DNA of 64,000 nucleotides, from positions 168,697,298 through 168,761,297 of the forward strand of contig JAIOJX010000030.1 in the NCBI GenBank assembly GCA_022376925.1, in the 5' to 3' direction. The position numbers and the translations under genes are program-made. The notes under the pieces were generated by a model. The model did not search any database, had not been told where the DNA came from, and saw nothing but the letters and a program-made list of their open reading frames with translations. Origin of the DNA: Tragulus kanchil. Its lineage: Eukaryota; Chordata; Mammalia; Artiodactyla; Tragulidae. Of this stretch, positions 11,737-22,806 are shown piece after piece; the first letter of the stretch is position 1, and the number at the start of each line of letters is the position of its first letter.

Positions 11737-13259
11737 ATTTTTGATGATGGCCATTCTGACTGGTGTGAAATGATATCTCATTGTAGTTTTGACTTGCATT
11801 TCTCTAATAATGGATGACATTGAGCATCTTTTCATGTGTCTTTTGGCTGTCTGTATGTCTTCTTTGGAGAGATGTCTGTTTAGGTCTTTTTCCCATTTTT
11901 TGGTTCAACTGTTAGTTTTTTCAGTGTTGAGTTGTCTGAGCTGCTTTTGTATATTTTGGAGTTCTTTGTCAGTTGTTTCATTTGCTGTTTTCTCCTGATT
12001 GTCTTTTCACCTTTTTTATTTTGCTGTGCAAAAGCTTTTCAGTTTAATTAGGTCCCACTTTTTTATTTCCATTACTGTAGAGGGCGGGTATGTCATTGAG
12101 AGTTCTGCCTATGTTTTGCTCTAAGAATTTTATGGTTTCTGGTCTCACATTTAGATCTTTAATTCATTTTGAGTTTTTTCTGTGTACCGTGCTAGGGAGT
12201 GTTCCAACTTCATTTTTTTACTTGTGGCTGCCCAGTTTTCCCAGCACCATTTATTGAAGAGGCTATATTTGCCCCGTTGTATATTTTTACCTCCTTTGTC
12301 AAAAATAACATACCCACAGGTGTGTGTGTTTGTCTCTGGGCACTGTATCTTGTTGCACTGGTCTGTATGTCTCTTTTTGTGCCAGTACCGTGCTGTCTTA
12401 ATGATTGTTGCTTTGTAGTACAGTCTGAAGTTATGGAAGTTGATCCCTCCATCTCCATTATTCGTTCTCAAGACTGCTTTGGCTATCCAGGGTCTTCTGT
12501 GTTTCCATATGAACTGTGCTATTTTTTGGTCTAGATCTGCAAAAAGTGCTGCTGTTGGTAACTTGATAAGGATCACATTGAATCTGTGAATACTATTTGG
12601 TAGCATGGTCATTTTTCACAATACTGATTCTTCCAGCTCAGGAACGTGGAATATCTCTCCATCTGTCTATGTTGTCTTTGATTTCTTTCATTAATGTCTT
12701 ACAATTTTGTGTACAGTTCTTTTTTCTCTTTAGGAAGATTTATTCCTAGAAATTTTATTCTATTTGTTGCAGTGGTGAATGGGATAGCTTCACTGATTTC
12801 TCTGACTTTTCCTTGTTTGTATACTGGAATACAAGTGATTTCTGTGTATTGATTTTGTATCCTGCGACTTTGCTAAATTCGCTGATTAGCTCTAGTAATT
12901 TTCTCATAGTGTCCTTAGGGTTTTCTAAGTAGAGTATCACATTCTCTGCAAACAGTGACAGTTTTACTTCTTCCTTTCCAATCCGGATTCTTTTTATTTC
13001 TTTTTCTTCTCTAATGCTGGACCTAGAACTTCTAAGATTGTCTTGTTCCTGATCTTAGAGGGAATCCTTTCAGTTTTTCACCATTGAGAATGACTGCTGT
13101 GGGCTTACCGTATATGGCTATCTCTGTGTTGAGGTAGGTCTCTTTTAAGACTTTCTGAAGAGTTTTTATCGTAAATGGATGTACGATTATATAAAAGGCT
13201 TTCTTGAGTTTTGTTCTTGAAGTCTTTATCTACATTAGGACCCTGGACTGAGATCTCGG

Positions 13260-14870
13260 GATCTACTGCTTGGTGTATTTTCACGATGAAACAGTCTGAA
13301 GGCCTTGCCTTGAGAGTGGCTGTCAGCCATTACTAGTCTGTGCAGCAACATGGGGGGCGTCTCTATTTTTCAAACATGGCTCAGAAATTAGGCACAACTT
13401 TCCATTTTTCTAGCATACTAAGACCAGGAACTTTGTCTAGGGTGGGGGTCATCAGAGCCCTGCCGGCCTTCTGAACATCTCTGGCCCGAAGCGCTGCCTG
13501 CAGAGGGCGTTTTTCCCAGGAGTGTCCACAAGGCGGCAGCATTTGCTTGTAGAGGTCCTGGGGCCTGCTGCCGGAGACACCTCGCGTGTCTTTCCGGTTG
13601 GCGGCCGTGTCCGTGTGGTAGGTGCTAAAGCCCCAGGCTCGCTGGGATTTGTCCCCTCTGGGGTGACTTTCCCCCTTTCGATTGGCTTTGAAGTCGGGCC
13701 GGGGTGTCCGTAAACCCCAGGGTCCCTGTGCGGGTGGTGGTCATCGGAGCTCTGAACAGCGCTAGCCCCGAGCGCAGCCTGGGCGGGCGTTGTTCCCAGG
13801 AGCGTCCACAAGGCGGCAGCACTCGCGCTTCTGGGCCCTGGGGCCGCGGCGCTTTCGGGAAAGCGCTGTTTCTGGGCTGGAAGGCAGTGTGTAGGCGCCC
13901 AGGACACGAAGGGGAGGGCGGGAAGGTCTTGGCTTCCTCCCCGTTCAGCTTCAGGCCCCCAGAGATACAGGAGACCCTGCCTAGAGGCTCTGCTGCGGCT
14001 GCTGGCCGGCGAAGCAGCCGGGACGGCAGAGGAGCGGAGGCCGCTGCCGGGGAACTGAACCCTGGGGACTGGCAGCTGGGGGACTGGACGGAGCTCCTGC
14101 AGCCCAGAGCTGGACCCTCTCTTGGCGTCCCGGGGGCTAAGGGTGCAGGGTGCGGCGGGGCTGGCCTGGATCGGAAGGTTGAGGTCCCGTGCCCCAAGGC
14201 CCAGGGACTCTAGATCCAAAGAGGGGCTCCTGGGCGTTTCCCCCCTCCCCTACCCGGGAGACCGTCCAGCCTGGGGCCCCGCGCCGGCCCCGGTGCGGCG
14301 GATGGGACGCCCCCCGCACCCACTGGGACGGGGGGGGGGTGGTCGAGCAGAGGCGTCTGTGGGTGGTTTTGTCACGTGACGCGTCTTCCCTGTTGGAGTC
14401 CCGTGGGACTCCGAGGCAAGGGGAGCCTCTTGTCCAGAGGACAGCCCCTCGATCCAGCTGTGCCCGCCCAACGGGTCTTGAGCCGGATAGATGTCGGAAT
14501 GGAGATCCTTGCTGTATCCCCTTAGTCTTGTGCATCCTGCTTGCTTTCTGGCTCTCTTCCTACCTGTCTCGCTAGGCATCCGCGTGGCTCTCTGTGCGTC
14601 GGTCTGTCATTCTCTCTGGGCTCGGCTTCTGGCTATCACTCCCTTTACCGGTTTGTATTGATAAGTCTGTCAATGTATTCGCCTCTCTAGGTATCCAGCT
14701 GCCTTGCTACCGATATTTCTCTCTACTTGTGTTCATCTCAAAGTCCAGAATTCCTGCCGCCCCTATTTCCAGCTACCTAGGCTGTCTTCCCATCTCTATT
14801 TGTGTACCTAAGACAGAAACACGTAGAGCAAGAGCTGTTAAGCTTCTTGATCAAAAACACTGTCATCAGA
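13260..14870 (-). repeat. Family R repeat, copy R2 (GC-rich)
   Basis: The reverse complement aligns by eye with 34.9-37.5 kb. At its left end (minus-strand 3') CAGCCACTCT matches near 37450. Further in, GGCCGGCAGGGCTCT matches 37185, and CCGCCTTGTGG with TGGGAA matches 37110. A conceptual segment starting MDLESL matches one at 36711. The right end holds AGACAG-rich sequence with GAGATGAACACA, as at 35180. CpG-rich open frames here are composition effects. The L1 at 14967 lies just beyond its edge. Confidence 0.7.
13440..13850. repeat. Diverged local tandem duplication within R2 (period about 295 bp)
   Basis: Text at about 13444-13560 (GTCATCAGAGCC, then TCCCAGGAGTGTCCACAAGG) recurs at about 13739-13850 (GTCATCGGAGCT, then TCCCAGGAGCGTCCACAAGG). 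The two are clearly diverged, unlike the 1.1-kb duplications, so this one is old and probably genuine. Confidence 0.7.
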
Positions 14871-14899
14871 TCCACTGTTTATGGTTCACGTATAGCAGT

Positions 14900-14966
14900 A
14901 AAGAACAAAACTATGTTAAAGTAAAATGAAAATACATTATTAAAAATGAGATAAAAAATAATTATC
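14900..14966 (+). repeat. 67-bp target-site duplication, left copy
   Basis: The 67 bases starting AAAGAACAAAACTATG and ending AATAATTATC are repeated exactly at 21254-21320. The two copies flank the plus-strand L1. A further copy at about 15991-16057 comes from D4. Typical L1 target-site duplications are about 7-20 bp. Confidence 0.92.
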
Positions 14967-14975
14967 GTATCAATA

Positions 14976-15747
14976 ATTACTTTGAACGTAAATGGACTAA
15001 ATGCTCCAACCAAACGACACAGGCTGGCTGAATGGATCCAGAAGCAAGACCCATATATATGCTGTTTACAAGAGACCCACTTCAGACCTAGAGACACTCA
15101 TAGACTGAAAGTGAAAGGCTGGAAAAAAATATTTCATGCAAATGGAAATCAAAAGAAAGCTGGAGTAGCAATCCTTATATCAGACAAAATAGACTTTAAA
15201 GTAAAGAAGATTCTAAGAGACAAGGCAGGTCACTACATCATGATTAAGGGATCTATCCAAGAGGAAGACATAACAGTCATGAATATCTACGCACCCAACA
15301 CAGGGGCACCTCAATACATAAGACAGGTACTTTCAGACATAAAAGAAGAAATCAACAATAACACAATAATAGTAGGAGACTTTAACACTCCTCTCACACC
15401 AATGGACAGATCAACAAAACAAAATTAATAAAGAAACACAAGCCTTAAATGCCACACTGGAAAAGATGGACCTCATCGATATCTTTAGGACGTTCCATCC
15501 AAAAGCAGAAGAATACACTTTCTTCTCAAGCGCTCACGGAACATTCTCCAAGACGGACCACATCTTGGGCCACAAATCTAACCTCAGTCAGTTCAAGAAA
15601 ACCGAAATTATATCAACCATCTTCTCGGACCACAATGCAATGAGACTGGAGATCAACTACCAGAAAAAAAACCCTAAAAACAGAAACACATGGAGATTAA
15701 ACAATACATACCTAAAAAACCAACTGATCATTGAGGAAATCAAGGAA
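14976..15747 (+). pseudogene. L1 ORF2 endonuclease domain, first copy (D4 left)
   Basis: This is the apurinic/apyrimidinic-like endonuclease that nicks target DNA in L1 retrotransposition. Visible motifs are CCLQETH with the catalytic Glu, MNIYAPN, VGDFNTPL, and further on SDHNAM, the Asp-His pair. The frame ends early after STKQN near 15428, and SDHNAM is read in a different frame, so the domain is split. Position 15121 (WKKIF) differs from the second copy (GKKIF). Confidence 0.88.
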
Positions 15748-16066
15748 AAAAACCAGGTTCATCCCCCCAAATTTTTTCGCAGAATATCCAGCTGCCTTGC
15801 TACCGATATTTCTCTCTACTTGTGTTCATCTCAAAGTCCAGAATTCCTGCCGCCTATTTCCAGCTACCTAGGCTGTCTTCCCATCTCTATTTGTGTACCT
15901 AAGACAGAAACACGTAGAGCAAGAGCTGTTAAGCTTCTTGATCAAAAACACTGTCATCAGATCCACTGTTTATGGTTCACGTATAGCAGTAAAGAACAAA
16001 ACTATGTTAAAGTAAAATGAAAATACATTATTAAAAATGAGATAAAAAATAATTATCGTATCAATA

Positions 16067-16835
16067 ATTACTTTGAACGTAAATGGACTAAATGCTCCAA
16101 CCAAACGACACAGGCTGGCTGAATGGATCCAGAAGCAAGACCCATATATATGCTGTTTACAAGAGACCCACTTCAGACCTAGAGACACTCATAGACTGAA
16201 AGTGAAAGGCGGGAAAAAGATATTTCATGCAAATGGAAATCAAAAGAAAGCTGGAGTAGCAATCCTTATATCAGACAAAATAGACTTTAAAGTAAAGAAG
16301 ATTCTAAGAGACAAGGCAGGTCACTACATCATGATTAAGGGATCTATCCAAGAGGAAGACATAACAGTCATGAATATCTACGCACCCAACACAGGGGCAC
16401 CTCAATACATAAGACAGGTACTTTCAGACATAAAAGAAGAAATCAACAATAACACAATAATAGTAGGAGACTTTAACACTCCTCTCACACCAATGGACAG
16501 ATCAACAAAACAAAATTAATAAAGAAACACAAGCCTTAAATGCCACACTGGAAAAGATGGACCTCATCGATATCTTTAGGACGTTCCATCCAAAAGCAGA
16601 AGAATACACTTTCTTCTCAAGCGCTCACGGAACATTCTCCAAGACGGACCACATCTTGGGCCACAAATCTAACCTCAGTCAGTTCAAGAAAACCGAAATT
16701 ATATCAACCATCTTCTCGGACCACAATGCAATGAGACTGGAGATCAACTACCAGAAAAAAAACCCTAAAACAGAAACACATGGAGATTAAACAATACATA
16801 CCTAAAAAACCAACTGATCATTGAGGAAATCAAAG
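16067..16835 (+). pseudogene. L1 ORF2 endonuclease domain, second copy (D4 right)
   Basis: The same motifs and the same premature stop occur as in the first copy, with GGKKIF in place of GWKKIF near 16206. It continues properly into the linker ([19 protein letters not shown]), which the first copy lacks. This indicates that the right copy is the one attached to the rest of the element. Confidence 0.88.
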
Positions 16836-18756
16836 GAGAAATTAAACAATTCCTAGAAGAAAATGACAATGAACACACGACAGTGCAAAACCTATGGGAT
16901 ACAGCAAAAGCAGTTCTAAGAGGGAAATTTATAGCAATACAATCCCACCTCAAGAAACTAGGAAAATATGAAGCAGATGACCTAACCCTCCGCTTAAAAC
17001 AGTTGGAGAAAGAAGAACAAAAACATCCCAGAGCCAGCAGAAGAAGAGAAATCATAAAGATCAGAGCAGAAATAAATGAGAAAGAAACAAAAGAAACAAT
17101 AGTAAAGATAAATAAAACAAAGAGCTGGTTCTTTGAAAAGGTAAACAAAATTGACAAGCCACTGGCCAGACTCATTAAGAAAAAGAGAGAGAAGAACCAG
17201 ATCAACAAAATCAAAAACGAAAAAGGAGAGATTACAACAGATAATGCAGAAATCCAAAGGATTCTAAGAGACTATTATGAGCAACTCTATGGCAACAAAC
17301 TGGACAACTTGGAAGAAATGGACAGTTTCTTGGACAGGATTAATCTCCCAAGACTGAGCCAGGAAGAAACAGAAACTTTGAACAACCCAATCACAAGCTC
17401 AGAAATTGAATTTGTGATTAAAAATCTACCCAAAAATAAAAGCCCAGGACCAGATGGCTTCACAGCCGAATTCTACCAAACATTTAAAGAAGAGCTAATG
17501 CCTGTCCTTCTAAAACTCTTTCAAAAAATTGCACAGGAAGGAAAACTCCCAAACACATTCTACGAGGCCACCATCACCCTGATACCCAAACCAGGCAAAG
17601 ACAACACAAAAAAGGAAAACTATAGGCCAATTTCACTGATGAACTTAAATGCCACACTAGAAGAAATGGACCTCATCGATATCTTTAGGACGTTCCATCC
17701 AAAAGCAGAAGAATACACTTTCTTCTCAAGCGCTCACGGAACATTCTCCAAGACGGACCACATCTTGGGCCACAAATCTAACCTCAGTCAGTTCAAGAAA
17801 ACCGAAATTATATCAACCATCTTCTCGGACCACAATGCAATGAGACTGGAGATCAACTACCAGAAAAAAAACCCTAAAACAGAAACACATGGAGATTAAA
17901 CAATACATACCTAAAAAACCAACTGATCATTGAGGAAATCAAAGGAGAAATTAAACAATTCCTAGAAGAAAATGACAATGAACACACGACAGTGCAAAAC
18001 CTATGGGATACAGCAAAAGCAGTTCTAAGAGGGAAATTTATAGCAATACAATCCCACCTCAAGAAACTAGGAAAATATGAAGCAGATGACCTAACCCTCC
18101 GCTTAAAACAGTTGGAGAAAGAAGAACAAAAACATCCCAGAGCCAGCAGAAGAAGAGAAATCATAAAGATCAGAGCAGAAATAAATGAGAAAGAAACAAA
18201 AGAAACAATAGTAAAGATAAATAAAACAAAGAGCTGGTTCTTTGAAAAGGTAAACAAAATTGACAAGCCACTGGCCAGACTCATTAAGAAAAAGAGAGAG
18301 AAGAACCAGATCAACAAAATCAAAAACGAAAAAGGAGAGATTACAACAGATAATGCAGAAATCCAAAGGATTCTAAGAGACTATTATGAGCAACTCTATG
18401 GCAACAAACTGGACAACTTGGAAGAAATGGACAGTTTCTTGGACAGGATTAATCTCCCAAGACTGAGCCAGGAAGAAACAGAAACTTTGAACAACCCAAT
18501 CACAAGCTCAGAAATTGAATTTGTGATTAAAAATCTACCCAAAAATAAAAGCCCAGGACCAGATGGCTTCACAGCCGAATTCTACCAAACATTTAAAGAA
18601 GAGCTAATGCCTGTCCTTCTAAAACTCTTTCAAAAAATTGCACAGGAAGGAAAACTCCCAAACACATTCTACGAGGCCACCATCACCCTGATACCCAAAC
18701 CAGGCAAAGACAACACAAAAAAGGAAAACTATAGGCCAATTTCACTGATGAACTTA
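16536..18756 (+). repeat. Tandem direct duplication D5 (unit 1,109 bp)
   Basis: The block 16536-17644 recurs at 17645-18756 within L1 ORF2. The join falls at shared AACTTAAATGCCACACT-like text, so reverse-transcriptase sequence is followed by endonuclease sequence again. The result is a chimeric 338-residue reading frame at 16883-17899 that does not correspond to any normal L1 domain order. Confidence 0.93.
16838..17644 (+). pseudogene. L1 ORF2 linker and N-terminal reverse transcriptase, first copy
   Basis: Translation gives the region between endonuclease and reverse transcriptase, then early RT motifs: [16 protein letters not shown] (RT block 1), TLIPKPGKD and RPISLMN. At 17644 the sequence jumps back into endonuclease text because of D5. 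The frame is open, but the domain order is not biological. Confidence 0.88.
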
Positions 18757-18927
18757 GATGCCAAGATCCTCAACAAAATCCTAGCAAACAGAATTCAACG
18801 ACATGTCAAAAAACTCATACATTATGATCAAGTTGGGTTCATCCCAGGCATGCAAGGCTTCTTCAACATCCGCAAATCAATCAACGTGATACACCATATC
18901 AACAAGTTGAAAGACAAAATCACATGA
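17940..18927 (+). pseudogene. L1 ORF2 linker and N-terminal reverse transcriptase, second copy
   Basis: This matches the first copy, then continues normally through [42 protein letters not shown], and stops at KLKDKIT near 18927. The next RT segment follows in another frame just downstream. The A run at about 18913-18920 appears one base short, giving a single-base frameshift. Confidence 0.88.
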
Positions 18928-20960
18928 TCATCTCAATAGATGCAGAAAAAGCCTTCGACAAAGTACAACATCCATTTATGATCAAAACTCTTCAGAAAAT
19001 GGGCATAGAAGGAACCTATCTCAACATAATAAAAGCCATCTATGAGAAACCTACAGCGAACATTATTGTTAATGGTGAAAAACTGAAAGCATTCCCTCTA
19101 AGATCAGGAACAAGACAGGGGTGCCCACTTTCACCACTGCTATTCAACATAGTCCTGGAAGTCCTAGCAACAGCAATAAGAGAAGAGAAAGAAATCAAAG
19201 GAATCCAGATTGGAAAGGAAGAAGTCAAGCTCTCTCTTTTTGCAGACATGATATTATACATAGAAAATCCCAAAGACACGGTTACAAAGCTACTAGAACT
19301 AATCAATGAATTCAGCAAAGTTGCAGGATATAAAGTCAACACACAGAAGTCACTGGCATTCCTATACACAAACAATGAAAAATCAGAAAATGAAATCAAA
19401 GAGGCAATCCCCTTTACCATTGCAACCAAAAGAATCAAATATCTAGGAATAAACCTACCCAAAGAAACAAAAGAACTGTACACAGAAAATTACAAGACAC
19501 TCATGAGAGACATTAAAGAAGACTTAAACAGACGGAGAGATATTCCATGTTCCTGGATTGGAAGAATCAATATTGTGAAAATGACCATACTTCCAAATAT
19601 CATCTACAGATTCAATGCAATACCTATTCAACTACCACCGACATTTTTCACAGAACTAGACCAAATAATAACACAGTTCATATGGAAACACAGAAGACCT
19701 CGAATAGCCAAAGCAATCCTGAGGAAGAAAAATGGAGTTGGAGGGATCAGCCTCCCTAACTTCAGACTCTACTACAAAGCAACAGTTATCAAGACAGTAT
19801 GGTACTGGCACAAAAACAGAACTATAGATCAATGGAACAAGATTGAGAACCCAGAGATCAACCCACGTACCTATGGGTACCTTATTTTTGATAAAGGAGG
19901 AGAAACTATAAAATGGGACAAAGACAGCCTCTTTAACAAGTGGTGCTGGGAGAATTGGACAGCTACATGCAAAAAAATGAAATTGGAACATTCCCTGACA
20001 CCATACACTAAGATCAACTCAAAATGGATTAAAGACCTCAATGTAAGACCAGAAACCATCAAACTCTTAGAGGAGAATATAGGCAAAACCCTCAAGGACA
20101 TCAATCAAAGCAAGATCTTCTTTGACCCACCAACTAAAATAGCAGAACTGAAAAGAAAAATGAACATATGGGACCTTATGAAACTTAAAAGCTTTTGTAC
20201 AGCAAAAGAAATCACAAAGAAGTTCAACAGACACCCCACAGAGTGGGAGAAAATCATAGCAAATGAAACAACAGACAAAGAATTAATCTCCAAAATCTAC
20301 AAGCAACTCAGACAACTCAGCACAGGGAAAATGAGCAGCCCAATCAAAAAATGGGAAAAAGATCTAAAGAGACGCCTCTCCAAAGAGGACATACAAATGG
20401 TCCAAAAATACATGAAACGATGCTCAACCTCGCTTATTATTAGAGAAATGCAAATTAAAACCACAATGAGATACCACCTCACACCTGTCAGAATGGCCAT
20501 CATCAACAAATCGACAGACAACAAATGCTGGAGAGGGTGTGGAGAAAAGGGAACCCTCTTGCATTGCTGGTGGGAATGTAAATTAATACAACCTCTATGG
20601 AAGACAATATGGAGATTTCTTAAAAAACTAAAAATAGAAGCACCCTATGACCCAGCAATCCCACTATTAGGCCTATATCCTGATGAAATCAAAACTGAAA
20701 GAGGCACCTGTACCCCAATGTTCATTGCAGCTCTCTATACAATAGCCAGAACATGGAAGCAACCTAGATGTCCATCGACAAATGAATGGATCCAGAAGCT
20801 CTGGTACATATATACAATGGAATACTACTCAGCTGTTAAAAGAAATGCAGAAGACTCAGTCCTAATGAGGTGGCTGGCTCTAGAACCTATCATAAAAAGT
20901 GAAGTAAGTCAAAAAGAGAAAGACAAGTATAGTATACTAACTCATATATATGGGATCTAG
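18924..20960 (+). pseudogene. L1 ORF2 reverse transcriptase core to C-terminus (678 residues), catalytic Asp lost
   Basis: This long frame starts [18 protein letters not shown] (RT block with catalytic Asp) and continues through [15 protein letters not shown]. The catalytic aspartate-pair box reads [13 protein letters not shown], lacking one of the two adjacent Asp codons near 19240-19250. The nested minus-strand L1 keeps YADD. Thumb sequence follows, then the C-terminal cysteine segment ([19 protein letters not shown]) and a normal end (SILTHIYGI). Loss of one catalytic Asp would abolish reverse transcription, although a base-calling error is possible. Confidence 0.92.
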
Positions 20961-21253
20961 TAAGATGGTCATGATAACACACGCAGTGAACTCATGAAAA
21001 AACAGAGAATAGACATAAAGACATTGTGGAGACCGAACAATGGGAGGGAGTAACATGGGAACCTATACTGTCATGTGTAGAAAAGATAGCTATTGTCATT
21101 GTGCTAGGGGAATAGGAGTACCTACAACCACTTGGAGCAATGGTCTGGAAGGATGGGAGGGGGGGGAACCTGGGTGGGGGGAGGGTCAAGGGATATCCAT
21201 CTGATTGATCTGGGAACATACATGTACAAAAATAAATAAATAAAAAAAAAACA
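20961..21253 (+). other. L1 3' UTR with G-rich tract and A-rich tail
   Basis: After the ORF2 stop comes a 3' UTR with a G-rich tract at about 21155-21185. It contains four or more G runs (GGGAGGGGGGGGAACC, then GGGTGGGGGGAGGG) that could form a G-quadruplex. The element ends with (AAAT)n and A runs. G-rich 3' UTR tracts are a known mammalian L1 feature. Confidence 0.8.
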
Positions 21254-21320
21254 AAAGAACAAAACTATGTTAAAGTAAAATGAAAATACATTATTAAAAA
21301 TGAGATAAAAAATAATTATC
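21254..21320 (+). repeat. 67-bp target-site duplication, right copy
   Basis: Exact match to 14900-14966 directly after the L1 tail; the next bases (AGATCTGTAACC) differ from those after the left copy. It marks the 3' boundary of the L1 insertion. Confidence 0.92.
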
Positions 21321-21489
21321 AGATCTGTAACCTTTACGTGTTTGACTCTGTCCTTTATATACAAACTGCTGTGCCAAAAAAAAATGTTTTACCCTCAAGA
21401 AGATTCATAGAAAGGAGTTGACACTAGTATAGGTTTGAGGTTTGAGATAACTTTAAAACTATCCAGCTAAACTCTTAAGAGTGTGTGTG

Positions 21490-21730
21490 TTTTTTTTTAA
21501 ATTTTTTTTGTCTCTAAGTCATCATTTTTTTTTATCCATCTGTATTCTTTGGCCTGTGTGGGTCTCCCATTGCAGTGGCCTCTCCTGTAGCAGTGCACCG
21601 CTGTGGGCGCATGCGCTCGGAGTGCTGGCTTGTAATTGGACACACCGGCCCAGCAGCTCCATGCCACGTGAGACCTTCCCAGGCCAGGGATTGAACCGGT
21701 GCTCCCTGAACTGCACGGTGGACTTTTTTT
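21490..21730 (-). repeat. GCATGCGC-type SINE, head truncated
   Basis: Minus-strand element with poly(T) at the left, a GCGCATGCGC body and B box (GGTTCAATCCC on the minus strand). It stops at GGTGGAC before the tRNA head is complete, where a T-rich run and the next SINE begin. Duplicated at about 22539-22780 through D6. Confidence 0.8.
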
Positions 21731-21756
21731 TTTTTTTTTGTAGAAAATTAGGTTCT

Positions 21757-22087
21757 TTTTTTTTTTTAACATTTATTTTTTATTTATTCATTTTTTGGGG
21801 GGGGGGGTGGGGAGAGAGGGGAGCGGGCGGGCCACTTCTATTGGTCTTTCATTTCTCTATTTTCATCTGTCTTTATTCTTTGGCTCCTGTGGGCCTCCCA
21901 TTGTGGTGGCCTCTGTCATCGCAGAGCGCTGGCTCTGGGCGCATGCTCTCCAGAGCTCCGGCTGGGTAATTGGACACATCAGTCCAGCGGCTCCCCTGCA
22001 TGTGGGATCTTCCCAGGTGAGGGATCGAACTGGCGCCCTTTGCACTGCAAGGCAGTGACCTTACCCACTGGACCACCAGGGAATACC
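21757..22087 (-). repeat. GCATGCGC-type SINE, near full length
   Basis: On the plus strand it shows poly(T), a G-rich tail segment, body with GGCGCATGCTCTCCAGAG, B box complement, and head complement ending ACCACCAGGGAATACC. The G-rich segment is the part nearest the tail, as in the copy at 10919. Duplicated at about 22807-23136. Confidence 0.85.
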
Positions 22088-22538
22088 TAAGTCTTTTTTT
22101 TTTTTTTAAGGAGGATGAGAGTTTTTGATCAATTTGAGTAACTATTAAATTTTCGGCCACACTCTGTGGTTGTGGAATTTTTGGCCACACTCTAAGGCTT
22201 GTGGGATTTCCTTCCACAACTAGGTATTCAATCCGTAACCCCTGCTTGGAAGGCAGTGTCTTAACCCCTGGACTCAGAAACTTCCCAAGTGAGACATTTC
22301 AGATGTCTAATGTAAAGTGTTAACAAAAATGATTACTTCAATAGGACTGAGTAACCTGATCAATCTGTTTAAAATTCTTATGCTTTGTGTTTGACTCTGT
22401 CCTTTATATACAAACTGCTGTGCCAAAAAAAAATGTTTTACCCTCAAGAAGATTCATAGAAAGGAGTTGACACTAGTATAGGTTTGAGGTTTGAGATAAC
22501 TTTAAAACTATCCAGCTAAACTCTTAAGAGTGTGTGTG

Positions 22539-22780
22539 TTTTTTTTTAAATTTTTTTTGTCTCTAAGTCATCATTTTTTTTTATCCATCTGTATTCTTTG
22601 GCCTGTGTGGGTCTCCCATTGCAGTGGCCTCTCCTGTAGCAGTGCACCGCTGTGGGCGCATGCGCTCCGGAGTGCTGGCTTGTAATTGGACACACCGGCC
22701 CAGCAGCTCCATGCCACGTGAGACCTTCCCAGGCCAGGGATTGAACCGGTGCTCCCTGAACTGCACGGTGGACTTTTTTT
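22539..22780 (-). repeat. GCATGCGC-type SINE, D6 copy of 21490-21730
   Basis: Same element seen again through duplication D6. It retains GCGCTCCGGAG where the other copy has GCGCTCGGAG, a single-base difference. Confidence 0.8.
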
Positions 22781-22806
22781 TTTTTTTTTGTAGAAAATTA
22801 GGTTCT

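Larger units (their letters stand above)
6444..13200 (-). mobile_element. Old LINE-1, minus strand, split by four later insertions
   Basis: Pieces at 6444-6802, 7083-7161, 10855-10918, 11262-11550 and 11727-13200 join into one 5'-truncated L1. It runs from its 3' UTR and ORF2 C-terminus at the left back into the reverse-transcriptase region at the right. Minus-strand translation near 12151-12612 gives the ORF2 thumb/C-terminal segment ([36 protein letters not shown]). Many stops and frameshifts show age. It is interrupted by two GCATGCGC SINEs, a Bov-tA-type SINE and a younger L1. It is non-functional. Confidence 0.85.
14692..16835 (+). repeat. Tandem direct duplication D4 (unit 1,093 bp)
   Basis: The block 14692-15784 recurs at 15785-16835. 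It includes the end of R2, the L1 target site and the L1 endonuclease region. The left copy's last 37 bases (15748-15784) do not match the right copy. Differences are indels in C runs plus a few substitutions. The L1 5' junction therefore appears twice although it is one insertion. Confidence 0.93.
14967..21253 (+). mobile_element. LINE-1, plus strand, 5'-truncated near ORF2 start
   Basis: The element begins at the first ORF2 codons (translated LNVNGLNAPTKRHRLAEWIQKQ), so 5' UTR and ORF1 are absent. It runs through endonuclease, reverse transcriptase and the C-terminal cysteine segment to a 3' UTR and an AAATAAATAAAT tail. It shows a perfect 67-bp target-site duplication. Duplications D4 and D5 lie inside it; removing one copy of each leaves roughly 4.1 kb. 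A premature stop, a frameshift and a lost catalytic residue make it inactive. Confidence 0.93.

Noticed and set aside
13452..14219. 255-codon minus-strand open frame starting MDLESL in GC-rich sequence
   Set aside because: It lies in repeat family R. The related copy at 35.5-37 kb keeps similar text but not the full frame, and overlapping frames on both strands are open, as expected from high GC. No domain recognised.
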